A DNA stretch of 11,914 bases, from the NCBI GenBank assembly GCA_017940705.1, contig JAGAYB010000263.1, positions 1-11,914 of the forward strand, given 5' to 3'. Positions within the stretch are counted from its first letter, which is position 1, and the number at the start of each line of letters is the position of its first letter. The stretch comes from Selenomonas sp. GTDB taxonomy: Bacteria; Bacillota_C; Negativicutes; Selenomonadales; Selenomonadaceae. This document shows, one piece after another, positions 1 through 6,586 of this stretch. The notes beneath the pieces were generated by a model that was not told the origin of the DNA, ran no database searches, and saw only the letters and a list, made by a program, of their open reading frames with translations. Made by a program: the position numbers and the translations under genes.

Positions 1-1
1 A

Positions 2-622
2 AAACGCGTGGTAGAGGATAGCTCCGTGCCGGTCATAGAAACGGGTACGGGGGTCTGCCATACCTTTGTGGATGAAAGTGCTGATATGGAGATGGCCGTA
101 AATATAGCCATCAATGCCAAGACCAGCCGTCCTTCCGTCTGTAATGCCATGGAAACTCTGCTGGTGCATGCCAAAATCGCGTCCCGGTTCCTGCCGGAGC
201 TTAGCAGAGCCATGCAGGCGAAAAAAGTAGAGCTGCGTGGCTGTGACAAGGCTAGAGCCATCTGCCCTGACATGAAGCCGGCAGAGGAAAGTGACTGGTC
301 AACGGAGTATGGTGACTTGATTTTGTCTGTCAAGGTGGTAGAGGATGTGACGGCGGCTATCGCCCATATCAATCATTATAACACCGGCCATTCGGAAACC
401 ATTGTCACCAATGACCTGGCAAATGCCCGGCGTTTCCAGCGTGAGGTGGATGCAGCGGCAGTGTATGTCAATGCGTCAACACGCTTTACCGATGGCTTTG
501 AATTTGGCTTTGGGGCAGAAATCGGCATCAGTACCCAGAAGCTGCATGCCCGCGGGCCGATGGGACTGATGGAGCTGACCAGCACCAAGTATCTGATTAA
601 CGGTGACGGGCAGATTCGCTAG
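2..622 (+). CDS. proA: Glutamate-5-semialdehyde dehydrogenase (gamma-glutamyl phosphate reductase), 3' part
   Basis: ProA reduces gamma-glutamyl phosphate to glutamate-5-semialdehyde with NADPH, the second step of proline synthesis in the cytoplasm. The reading frame is open to the left edge, so the N-terminal half lies outside the window and the GTG at 8 is an internal codon. What is visible is the C-terminal half of an aldehyde-dehydrogenase-fold protein. It contains [11 protein letters not shown] near the start, the active-site region [15 protein letters not shown] with the probable catalytic Cys codon at 140-142, then [14 protein letters not shown] and the ProA hallmark [13 protein letters not shown] close to the end. 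The TAG stop overlaps by one base the GTG of a small downstream ORF, so it is probably the upstream member of the operon running to cvfB. Identity is confident from motif order alone. Confidence 0.96.
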   Translation, partial: KRVVEDSSVPVIETGTGVCHTFVDESADMEMAVNIAINAKTSRPSVCNAMETLLVHAKIASRFLPELSRAMQAKKVELRGCDKARAICPDMKPAEESDWSTEYGDLILSVKVVEDVTAAIAHINHYNTGHSETIVTNDLANARRFQREVDAAAVYVNASTRFTDGFEFGFGAEIGISTQKLHARGPMGLMELTSTKYLINGDGQIR

Positions 623-777
623 TGGAGAAATTATACGGTTACATAAGGACGTGGCGCGCTTATGTGAAAACACCCAAGGGGAGCCATGATACCAAGGATT
701 ACGGCAGGGCGCTGCTGCTGATAACAGCTACGGTCCTGCTGGTATGGCTGCTGCTGTACATAGGGGGAGGAATTTAG
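622..777 (+). CDS. Small single-pass membrane protein, 51 residues, unknown function
   Basis: This short frame fills the gap between proA and nadD exactly. Its GTG start shares one base with the proA stop and its TAG stop lies two bases before the nadD start. The product begins MEKLYGYIRTWRAYVKTPKG, a basic N-terminal half, then has about 20 strongly hydrophobic residues (RALLLITATVLLVWLLLYI) and ends GGGI. A basic head and C-terminal anchor suggest a single-pass protein with its N-terminus in the cytoplasm. The ribosome binding site is weak (GACGGG at 605-610), so translation may be coupled to proA. A GTG at 664 is an alternative start that keeps the membrane segment. The nadD ribosome binding site lies inside its last codons. 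I do not recognise a family. That it is coding rests on layout and composition, so certainty is moderate. Confidence 0.55.
   Translation: MEKLYGYIRTWRAYVKTPKGSHDTKDYGRALLLITATVLLVWLLLYIGGGI
764..770 (+). promoter_or_regulatory. Ribosome binding site of nadD
   Basis: GGGGAGG lies nine bases before the ATG at 780. It decides the nadD start in favour of 780 over the in-frame ATG at 744, which has no comparable site and would add 12 residues ahead of the conserved N-terminal strand. Confidence 0.75.
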
Positions 778-779
778 TT

Positions 780-1382
780 ATGGGAGAGCGAATCGGCATT
801 ATGGGCGGCACCTTTGACCCCATCCATATCGCTCATTTAGTCATTGCCGAGGAGGCACGGCAAGCCTATAATCTGGACAGGGTAATCTTTATCCCGGCTT
901 ATAGGCCTCCCCATAAGCAAGGGCGAAAAATCGCCGGTGTTTATGACAGAGTGAAAATGACGGAACTGGCCATTGCAGACAATCCGGCATTTTCCCTGTC
1001 CATGGTGGAAATAGAGCGTCAAGGGCCGTCGTACTCCCTGCTGACCATACGGGAGCTGCAGCGCGAGTACGGTTATGAGGCAGAATTTTATTTCATTACC
1101 GGCAGTGATTCTATAAATGAGCTGCACACATGGTATCATGCTGAGGAACTGGTGGCCGCCTGCCATTTTATCGGCACCACCAGGCCGGACAGCCCTGTAG
1201 ATGAAGCCTCATTGGCAGGCAGGTGGGGCGAGCTGTACAGCCACATCCATCTGCTGCCGGTACCCCTGATGGATATATCCTCAACCATGCTGCGGCAGCG
1301 CATTGCGCAGGGAAAATCGGTGCGCTATTTCCTGCCTCCGAGGGTGGCTGATTATATAGCGGAAATGGGGCTGTATCAATGA
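780..1382 (+). CDS. nadD: Nicotinate-nucleotide adenylyltransferase
   Basis: NadD transfers AMP from ATP to nicotinate mononucleotide, giving deamido-NAD in the penultimate step of NAD synthesis. The 200-residue product has the usual family length. The nucleotidyltransferase signature GGTFDPIHIAH covers residues 9-19, with the HxxH-type histidines at 16 and 19. The C-terminal ISSTMLR motif (residues 166-172), which contacts the ATP phosphates, is followed by a run ending YFLPPRVADYI, typical of NadD. The start at 780 is chosen for its GGGGAGG site; an in-frame ATG at 744 is less likely. The stop overlaps the yqeK start as ATGA, implying translational coupling. The nadD-yqeK pairing is common in Firmicutes. 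Confidence 0.96.
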   Translation: MGERIGIMGGTFDPIHIAHLVIAEEARQAYNLDRVIFIPAYRPPHKQGRKIAGVYDRVKMTELAIADNPAFSLSMVEIERQGPSYSLLTIRELQREYGYEAEFYFITGSDSINELHTWYHAEELVAACHFIGTTRPDSPVDEASLAGRWGELYSHIHLLPVPLMDISSTMLRQRIAQGKSVRYFLPPRVADYIAEMGLYQ

Positions 1383-1963
1383 GTATAAGCATGGAATATG
1401 AGGAGATGCGCAGCCTGCTGCAAGAGAGCCTCAAGACTTCCCGGTATGAGCATAGTCTGGGCGTGGCTGAAACGGCAGTGGCTTTGGCCCGGCGTTTTGG
1501 CGTTGATGAAAAGCAGGCACGGATTGCCGGACTTCTGCATGACTGCGCTCGGGAGTTTCCCAATGAAAATCTCATTGCGGAGGCTGAGAAACGGCTGATT
1601 ATGGTAGAGGCTATCGAACGGCAGATGCCGCTGCTGCTGCACGCCTATGTGGGGGCGCGTCTTGTCAGGGAGAAGTACGGTGTGGATGATGCGGCGGTGG
1701 AGCAGGCCATTTGGCGGCATACCGTGGGCGGTGCACAGATGACAAAACTTGATAAGATTATCTGGTTTGCCGATATGATAGAGCCCGGGCGCAATTATCC
1801 CGGGGTAGAGGAACTAAGGGCACTGGCCCGAACTGCAGGCTTAGATGAGATGCTGCTGGCTGGTCTTACCCAGTCCATCATCTTTGTGGCTCAGCGTGGC
1901 GGACTTATTCATCCGGCCACGGTTTTGGCCCGTAATGAGATTTTGCTGCGGAATAAAGGATAA
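1379..1963 (+). CDS. yqeK: HD-domain bis(5'-nucleosyl)-tetraphosphatase (symmetrical) YqeK
   Basis: YqeK-family HD proteins split the alarmone Ap4A symmetrically into two ADP and act as the Firmicute counterpart of ApaH. The 194-residue product shows the metal-binding set of the family: His25 (in YEHSLGVAE), the His54-Asp55 doublet (GLLHDCARE), His88 (LLLHAYVGA), His114 (WRHTVGG) and Asp132 (IIWFADMIEPGR). The last block is especially typical of YqeK. The start is the ATG of the ATGA overlap with nadD; another in-frame ATG lies four codons on, at 1391. Position directly after nadD fits a role in adenine-nucleotide balance. The function is inferred from the family; the motif match is strong. 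Confidence 0.93.
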   Translation: MSISMEYEEMRSLLQESLKTSRYEHSLGVAETAVALARRFGVDEKQARIAGLLHDCAREFPNENLIAEAEKRLIMVEAIERQMPLLLHAYVGARLVREKYGVDDAAVEQAIWRHTVGGAQMTKLDKIIWFADMIEPGRNYPGVEELRALARTAGLDEMLLAGLTQSIIFVAQRGGLIHPATVLARNEILLRNKG

Positions 1964-1977
1964 AGAAGGACGAGACG

Positions 1978-3012
1978 ATGGACAGCCGGGGAAATGATAC
2001 CCGAAGGGTTAATGTCACCAGACAAAATATAATTCGCAAGCGCCAGGAACTGGCCAGACGGCGGCGCCGCGCCATTCTGCGGCTGATAATGCTCATCATC
2101 TTTTTGGCTGTGGTGCTGGTAGGTATAGTGGCGGCAGGCTATGGGCTGGTGACCTTGGGGACAATGGTCAACCGGGAATATCAGGCCATGTACGACGGTT
2201 ACACATCGCGTCAGCAGCTGCGCCGCGGCAGTGTTGACCCGAAGTTTGACGGCTATACCAATGTGCTGATTATGGGCATTGATGACGGCCTTGATAATGA
2301 CGGCGGCGTTGAAAAAAGGGCTGATGCCATTATGGTGGCCAGTCTTGAAAATGATACCGGCAGGCTGCGGCTCATTCATATTCCGCGCGATACATGGGTC
2401 AATGTCACCGGCAGCGACCAGCAGACGAAGATAAAGAATCTCTATGTCATGGGGGGCGCGCCCCTCATGGTCCGGCAGATAAATAATGTTCTGGGCATTT
2501 CCATCCATCAGTATGTAGTTCTGGATATGAATGTGTTCAGTGAACTCATTGATGTGTTGGGCGGCGTGGATATTTATGTGGAGAGCGACATGAATTACGA
2601 CGACCAGGAGGCCGAAATTTCCATTCACCTGCCCAAAGGCTATCAGCATCTGTCAGGCACACAGGCACTGCAGTACCTGCGTTACCGCAGCGAGGATTTG
2701 GGCGATGAGGGCCGTGTACAGCGGCAGCAGCGGTTCAGCAAGGCTCTGTACCAGAATCTTCTGCAGGTGGGGACGCTGACGAAACTGCCGGCCATTGCGG
2801 AAGTTTTCAAGGAACGGGTGGATTACAGCGCGGAGATTTTTGATTCTGTGCATCTGGCCAATGTGCTGCGCAGGCTGAGCAGTGATACGCCGGTCAGTGT
2901 AATTCTGCCCGGTGAGCCGGCTGCCGATGACGCCACTATCTGGGTTATGGACGATGCGGCGGCGGCAGAACGGATGAAAGAATTATTCCCCGAAGAAGTA
3001 TTGGAGAAGTAA
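1978..3012 (+). CDS. LytR-CpsA-Psr (LCP) family cell-wall polymer attachment protein
   Basis: LCP proteins are membrane-anchored phosphotransferases that move lipid-linked glycopolymers onto peptidoglycan or related acceptors outside the membrane. The 344-residue product starts with a very basic cytoplasmic tail (clusters of Arg at residues 9-31), then a membrane segment at about 33-60, then an extracellular LCP domain from about 95 to 260. Conserved catalytic-site features are visible: LIMGIDD ending at Asp102, KRADAIMVASL with Arg114 and Asp116, LIHIPRDTWV with Arg137-Asp138, and YLRYRSEDLGDEGRVQRQQRF, which supplies the downstream arginines. The ribosome binding site AGAAGGA (1964-1970) is seven bases before the ATG. 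It follows yqeK by 14 bases. The acceptor polymer cannot be told from the sequence, so no specific symbol is given. Confidence 0.93.
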   Translation: MDSRGNDTRRVNVTRQNIIRKRQELARRRRRAILRLIMLIIFLAVVLVGIVAAGYGLVTLGTMVNREYQAMYDGYTSRQQLRRGSVDPKFDGYTNVLIMGIDDGLDNDGGVEKRADAIMVASLENDTGRLRLIHIPRDTWVNVTGSDQQTKIKNLYVMGGAPLMVRQINNVLGISIHQYVVLDMNVFSELIDVLGGVDIYVESDMNYDDQEAEISIHLPKGYQHLSGTQALQYLRYRSEDLGDEGRVQRQQRFSKALYQNLLQVGTLTKLPAIAEVFKERVDYSAEIFDSVHLANVLRRLSSDTPVSVILPGEPAADDATIWVMDDAAAAERMKELFPEEVLEK

Positions 3013-3036
3013 ACAGTTTAGTATGGAGGTAAATAA

Positions 3037-3381
3037 ATGACGATTGTAGAAATTAGTCAGGCAATTTGCAAGGCTGCCAGCGATAAGAAAGCCCGTGATA
3101 TTGTCATCATGGACATGCAGGGGATTTCTTCCTCAACGGATTATTTTGTGGTCTGCTCGGCCAATACCGCTACGCAGGTACGGGCGATTGCCGATAATAT
3201 TGAAGAGGAACTGGGCAAGGCAGGCGTGGACTTCAATCATAAGGAAGGCTATCGTGAAGGTGAATGGGTGCTGCTGGATTACGGCGATGTGGTAGCCCAT
3301 GTATTCATGCAGGAAGCCCGGGAATACTACGCTTTGGAACAGCTTTGGGGTGACGCCAAGCTGAGCGTTTATGAAGACTGA
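3037..3381 (+). CDS. rsfS: Ribosomal silencing factor RsfS
   Basis: RsfS (DUF143, formerly YbeB/YqeL) binds ribosomal protein uL14 on the 50S subunit, blocks subunit joining and lowers translation when nutrients are short. The 114-residue product has normal family length. Family blocks are ARDIVIMDMQGISSSTDYFV (residues 20-39), VVCSANTATQVRAIADNIEE, HKEGYREGEWVLLDYGDVVAHVF and the C-terminal REYYALEQLWGDA. A good ribosome binding site, GGAGGT at 3025-3030, is six bases before the ATG. The preceding LCP gene ends 24 bases upstream. The stop overlaps the start of cvfB by 11 bases. The nadD-yqeK-(lcp)-rsfS order is widely conserved in Firmicutes and supports the call. Confidence 0.96.
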   Translation: MTIVEISQAICKAASDKKARDIVIMDMQGISSSTDYFVVCSANTATQVRAIADNIEEELGKAGVDFNHKEGYREGEWVLLDYGDVVAHVFMQEAREYYALEQLWGDAKLSVYED

Positions 3382-4273
3382 GGCAGCTGCCGATATGGAA
3401 GAACGAGTAAAACGCAAGTATGGGCCAAGTTCCGTGGCCACCTTGAAGGTCGTGCGTGAATCGGAGGCAGGTGCCTTTCTGGATGCGGAAACGGGCAACA
3501 CCAATGATGACATTCTGCTCCATAAGAATCAGCAGACCCATCCTGTAAGCATTGGCGATGAAGTGGAGGTATTCCTGTACCTTGACCCCAAGCGCAAGCT
3601 GACCGCCAGCATGCGTGTTCCCCGCATGAAGGAAGGGCAGATTGCCCGGCTGAAAATCATAAATGTCAGCCGTGACGGTGCTTTTGTGGATGTGGGAGCC
3701 GAGCGCGGTATCTTCATGCCCTACGCCGGCATGCGCGGCCGTCCGCAGATAGGGGAAGTGGTCTGGGCAAAACTCTACACGGATAAATCCGGGCGTCTGG
3801 CCGTGACCATGGAAGTCGAGGACGAAATGCGCCGGGCCTCCCAGCCGGCCTCCAAGGTAAAAAAAGGCCAGATGGTGACAGGGGCGGTTTATAACTACAC
3901 TGATGCCGGTGCGTTTATGTTCAGTGAGGAACGTTATATTGTCTTTATTGCCAACAAGGAAATACCTGCGGTTAGCCGTCCGCGGGTGGGGGAAGTGGTT
4001 ACGGCCAGAGTTACCTTTGTCCGTCCCGATGGCCGCCTGAATGCCTCTCTGCGTGAAGCAAAAGAAAAGGCGCTGGTGTCAGATTCGCAGCGTATTTTGG
4101 AACTTTTGGCAAACCGTGGAGGAAAAATGCCCTACAGTGACGAATCTTCTCCAGAGGTTATCCGTGATAAGTTTGGGATTTCCAAAGCCGCTTTCAAGCG
4201 TGCGCTGGGGCATTTATTGAGAGAAAAGCGCATTGAAGAAAAAGATGGCTGGACATATCTCAAAGAATCTTAA
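3371..4273 (+). CDS. cvfB: S1-domain RNA-binding protein of the CvfB family
   Basis: CvfB-type proteins carry tandem S1 RNA-binding domains and a C-terminal winged helix. In staphylococci CvfB affects virulence-gene expression; its role here is unknown. The 300-residue product shows three S1-like units, at about residues 22-75, 80-140 and 155-215. The clearest is the second (GQIARLKIINVSRDGAFVDV, followed by GIFMPYAGM and AVTME). The winged helix is at about 230-298, where SPEVIRDKFGISKAAFKRAL reads as the recognition region, and the protein ends IEEKDGWTYL. The ATG at 3371 overlaps rsfS by 11 bases and has only a weak ribosome binding site. An ATG at 3395, 11 bases after TGAGG, is an equally possible start and would remove eight residues. 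It is the last gene of the operon; no clear terminator follows. Confidence 0.88.
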   Translation: MKTEAAADMEERVKRKYGPSSVATLKVVRESEAGAFLDAETGNTNDDILLHKNQQTHPVSIGDEVEVFLYLDPKRKLTASMRVPRMKEGQIARLKIINVSRDGAFVDVGAERGIFMPYAGMRGRPQIGEVVWAKLYTDKSGRLAVTMEVEDEMRRASQPASKVKKGQMVTGAVYNYTDAGAFMFSEERYIVFIANKEIPAVSRPRVGEVVTARVTFVRPDGRLNASLREAKEKALVSDSQRILELLANRGGKMPYSDESSPEVIRDKFGISKAAFKRALGHLLREKRIEEKDGWTYLKES

Positions 4274-4371
4274 GAAAATTTCACGACTTTGAAGGATTTT
4301 ATATTTCAAGGGCGAATATGAAAGCTAGAGACGAAATTTGATGGGATATAAAATATATGGGGGCGAAGTAG
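4274..4371. other. Intergenic gap between cvfB and cheV
   Basis: This AT-rich gap separates the metabolic operon from cheV. I see no convincing terminator for cvfB and no convincing sigma-A or sigma-28 (flagellar) promoter for cheV. TATAAA at 4347-4352 lacks a -35 match at the right distance. The purine run GGGGGCGAAG at 4359-4368 probably serves as the cheV ribosome binding site. Confidence 0.5.
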
Positions 4372-5325
4372 ATGGCAGCAGAAACGAGTGGAGATAAGAA
4401 AGGAATCTTGCTGGAGACCGGCACCAACGAGTTTGAAATTGTCGAATTCAGCATTGGTCAGGTAAACTATGGTATCAATGTGGCCAAGGTACGCGAAGTA
4501 ATCACCTGTCCGCCGGTAACGGCGATGCCGCAGGCGCATCCGTATATTGATGGCCTTTTTACCCTGCGTGGCAAGGCTATACCTTTAGTCAACCTGCCCC
4601 GCTGCTTGAATGTGCAGTCCAAGGCAGAGCCGCGTAACGTCATCGTTACGGAGATAAACAATTACAATATCGGTTTCTTAGTGGAAAATGTATCCCGTAT
4701 TCATCGTATTTCATGGAAGGATATGGAACCGGCTCCTGAGGTCGGTGACCAGTCCCGTGTGGTTGGTATCATCAAGATGGAAGACCGTATTGTGCTTCTC
4801 ATCGACTTTGAAACCATCATTGCGGAAATCAATCCTGAAATCAACGCGAAACTCACCACTTATGAAGAAGCTACCGAGGACGTCAAGAGCAAACGCTCCG
4901 ATGTTCATGTCGTGGTGGCAGAAGATTCGCCGATGCTGCGTGACCTGTTGGTTACGACTCTGCATGAGTCAGGGTATCGCTATGTCCGCGACTTTGGCAA
5001 TGGTCAGGATGCCTGGGATTACCTGCAGGGTCTGGCCAAGAAGGACGGCCCCATCGACAAGCATGTACGGGTTATTATTTCCGATGTGGAAATGCCAAAG
5101 ATGGATGGACACCGTCTCTTGAAGCTGGTGCGTGAGGATGAAGTCCTGCAGGGGGTTCCGCTGGTACTCTTCTCCTCCCTTATCAGTGAGGAAATGCGTC
5201 TTAAGGGCGAGCAGCTGGGAGCTTCCGGGCAGATTGCAAAACCGGAAATCAATCAGCTCATCGGCTTGCTGGATAACCTTATCTTCGGTGTGCCTATCAA
5301 GGATAAAAACGCCGATGAAGACTGA
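4372..5325 (+). CDS. cheV: Chemotaxis protein CheV (CheW-REC fusion)
   Basis: CheV is a chemotaxis coupling protein that joins receptors to the kinase CheA and is itself phosphorylated to adjust adaptation. The 317-residue product has a CheW-like domain at about residues 20-160 (FEIVEFSIGQVNYGINVAKV, GLFTLRGKAIPLVNL, RIVLLIDFE) followed by a receiver domain at about 177-310. Receiver residues are present: the acidic pair Glu184-Asp185 (VVVAEDSPM), the phospho-acceptor Asp238 (IISDVEMPKMDG), Ser268 (LVLFSS) and Lys290 (IAKPE), so the domain should be competent for phosphorylation. No other chemotaxis gene is in the window, so its CheA and receptors are encoded elsewhere. The presence of cheV implies a motile or formerly motile host. 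A strong terminator follows 39 bases after the stop. Confidence 0.95.
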   Translation: MAAETSGDKKGILLETGTNEFEIVEFSIGQVNYGINVAKVREVITCPPVTAMPQAHPYIDGLFTLRGKAIPLVNLPRCLNVQSKAEPRNVIVTEINNYNIGFLVENVSRIHRISWKDMEPAPEVGDQSRVVGIIKMEDRIVLLIDFETIIAEINPEINAKLTTYEEATEDVKSKRSDVHVVVAEDSPMLRDLLVTTLHESGYRYVRDFGNGQDAWDYLQGLAKKDGPIDKHVRVIISDVEMPKMDGHRLLKLVREDEVLQGVPLVLFSSLISEEMRLKGEQLGASGQIAKPEINQLIGLLDNLIFGVPIKDKNADED

Positions 5326-5364
5326 GCTGGGAAAATCATAAAAGCGCTTGGTTTAATTGCTGAT

Positions 5365-5395
5365 AAAAGGCTGTTGCTGTTGCGACAGCCTTTTT
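5365..5395 (+). terminator. Rho-independent terminator of cheV
   Basis: AAAAGGCTGTTGC (5365-5377) pairs with GCGACAGCCTTTT (5382-5394) around a TGTT loop, with one T-G wobble at 5375/5384, and runs into TTTTT at 5391-5395. It is a classical intrinsic terminator 39 bases after the cheV stop. The A-tract on its left flank means it could also work on the minus strand. Confidence 0.9.
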
Positions 5396-5408
5396 ATTGT
5401 GATAGAAT
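5380..5408 (+). promoter_or_regulatory. Candidate sigma-A promoter of the solute-binding protein gene
   Basis: TTGCGA (5380-5385) and TAGAAT (5403-5408) are separated by exactly 17 bases, matching the sigma-A consensus at four and five of six positions. The -35 element lies inside the right arm of the cheV terminator. A second -10-like TATAAT at 5412-5417 has no matching -35. Transcription would start near 5415 and the coding region begins at 5447. Confidence 0.5.
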
Positions 5409-5446
5409 GGTTATAATTGCTAAGTATGTTTATGAGGTAATTTCAG

Positions 5447-6490
5447 ATGAGAAGATATACATCCCTGCTCATCACTGCCTTTTGTCTGTTGATATTGGTG
5501 GTGGCCGGGTCGGTATATTATGCCGGCTCAGGACAGGATGCTGTGCGCCGGCCGATGCGCGAGATTCTGGTCTACACTACCCTGCCGGCAGAGCACGCTT
5601 CGATACTGACAGCCGCCTATGAAGAGGTCAAGGGGGTACGGATTAACTTTGTTCCCTTGGCTGGCGGCGAAATATTGAACCGCCTGCAAAGTCAGGCGGA
5701 AAATGGCGGCGATAAAGCTGCGGCTATGGTACTGGCGGATAAAGAGACTCTGACAAAGGCCGCTGCGGCGGGTTTTCTGGTGCCCTACATATCAGAGTCA
5801 GGGGATCAGGTGCCTGAGGCCTTCCGTCAGGTGGACGGCTATTGGACGGGGGTATGGTATGACCCCATTGTCTTTTGCATGAACCGTGACTACCTGCTTA
5901 CGTTGTCGCGGGTGCCCGACACATGGAAGGAACTGGCGGCTCAGCCGCGGATGCGCGTGGGCATCACGGATTTTTTGGCGGCGGATGCTTCGGCTAATTT
6001 GTTCCTGAGTATGCTGGCACAGTTTGGTGATGCAGCCACCTACGATATTTGGCGGCAGATTCATCCCAAGGTGGTGCAGTACGCCCGTTATCTCTCCAAT
6101 CCGGTACGTCAGGCCGGCATGGGCGAGGTGGATGTGGCCATTGCCGTCGAAAGTGAGGCCGTGCGTTATATGCAGGGCGGCTATCCCTTGAAAATAGTTT
6201 ATCCTGCCGATGGTACAGCGGCGATGATTACGGGGACAGGCATTGCTTACCGGGCTAAGAATACCGATGCCGCAGCGGCCAAGGAATTTGCCGACTGGCT
6301 GCTCTCGGACGAGGCTCAGCAGGCTCTGCAGATGCAGGATTTTTACTTTGTACCGACGAATCCCGGCACTTTGGCCTATAAGTCGTTTGCCGGCAAGAAC
6401 ATGATACTCTTTGACCAGCCGGCCATGTATACGGCGCAGCAAAAGCATGATTTTCTGGACAGATGGGTCAAGGAAGTAAGGTTCAAGTAA
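5447..6490 (+). CDS. Extracellular solute-binding protein, Fe3+/AfuA-like (SBP family 1), orphan
   Basis: This is a 347-residue periplasmic binding protein of the kind that delivers substrate to an ABC transporter. Residues 5-27 form a hydrophobic export signal or anchor (LLITAFCLLILVVAG) without a standard lipobox, so a soluble or signal-anchored protein is more likely than a lipoprotein. The mature part opens EILVYTTLPAEHASILTAAY, which matches the first strand and helix of AfuA/FbpA-type proteins. It continues with GFLVPYI, the hinge-proximal YWTGVWYDPIVFCMNRDYL, VPDTWKELA and, near the end, AKEFADWLLSDEAQQAL, all typical of this superfamily. No permease or ATPase gene is adjacent, so the ligand is unknown; it could serve a distant transporter or act as a sensor partner. 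The ribosome binding site is GAGGTAA (5434-5440). Confidence 0.85.
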   Translation: MRRYTSLLITAFCLLILVVAGSVYYAGSGQDAVRRPMREILVYTTLPAEHASILTAAYEEVKGVRINFVPLAGGEILNRLQSQAENGGDKAAAMVLADKETLTKAAAAGFLVPYISESGDQVPEAFRQVDGYWTGVWYDPIVFCMNRDYLLTLSRVPDTWKELAAQPRMRVGITDFLAADASANLFLSMLAQFGDAATYDIWRQIHPKVVQYARYLSNPVRQAGMGEVDVAIAVESEAVRYMQGGYPLKIVYPADGTAAMITGTGIAYRAKNTDAAAAKEFADWLLSDEAQQALQMQDFYFVPTNPGTLAYKSFAGKNMILFDQPAMYTAQQKHDFLDRWVKEVRFK

Positions 6491-6501
6491 GTATGAGCTA
6501 T

Positions 6502-6540
6502 AGAGGGTGCTGTCTGTCTTTGGCAGGCTGTATCCTCTTT
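6502..6540 (+). terminator. Long G-U-rich hairpin, probable terminator before rimO
   Basis: Bases 6502-6518 pair with 6522-6538 around a three-base TTT loop. Sixteen of 17 positions pair, four of them by G-U wobble, with one T-T mismatch at 6511/6529. Wobble pairs form only in the plus-strand RNA, which points to a structured plus transcript. It starts 12 bases after the solute-binding protein stop. The tail TTTCCGTTGTTTTT is an imperfect U-tract, so termination may be partial and rimO may be reached by read-through. Confidence 0.6.
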
Positions 6541-6573
6541 CCGTTGTTTTTAGACGTATACAAGCGTCATTTT

Positions 6574-6580
6574 AGGAGGT
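6574..6580 (+). promoter_or_regulatory. Ribosome binding site fixing the TTG start of rimO
   Basis: AGGAGGT lies six bases before TTG at 6587. No ATG or GTG in frame lies at a suitable distance, and the protein reads with a normal RimO N-terminus from this TTG. Confidence 0.85.
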
Positions 6581-6586
6581 TAGACT

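Noticed and set aside
744..779. Upstream ATG as the nadD start
   Set aside because: It lacks a ribosome binding site, overlaps the small upstream ORF and adds residues ahead of the conserved GIMGGTFDPIH region, whereas 780 has GGGGAGG at good spacing.
4287..4312. CTTTGAA/TTCAAGG hairpin after cvfB as a terminator
   Set aside because: Seven weak A-T-rich pairs with a wobble and no following T-run.
6553..6568. GACG/CGTC hairpin in the rimO leader
   Set aside because: Only four base pairs with an eight-base loop; likely chance.
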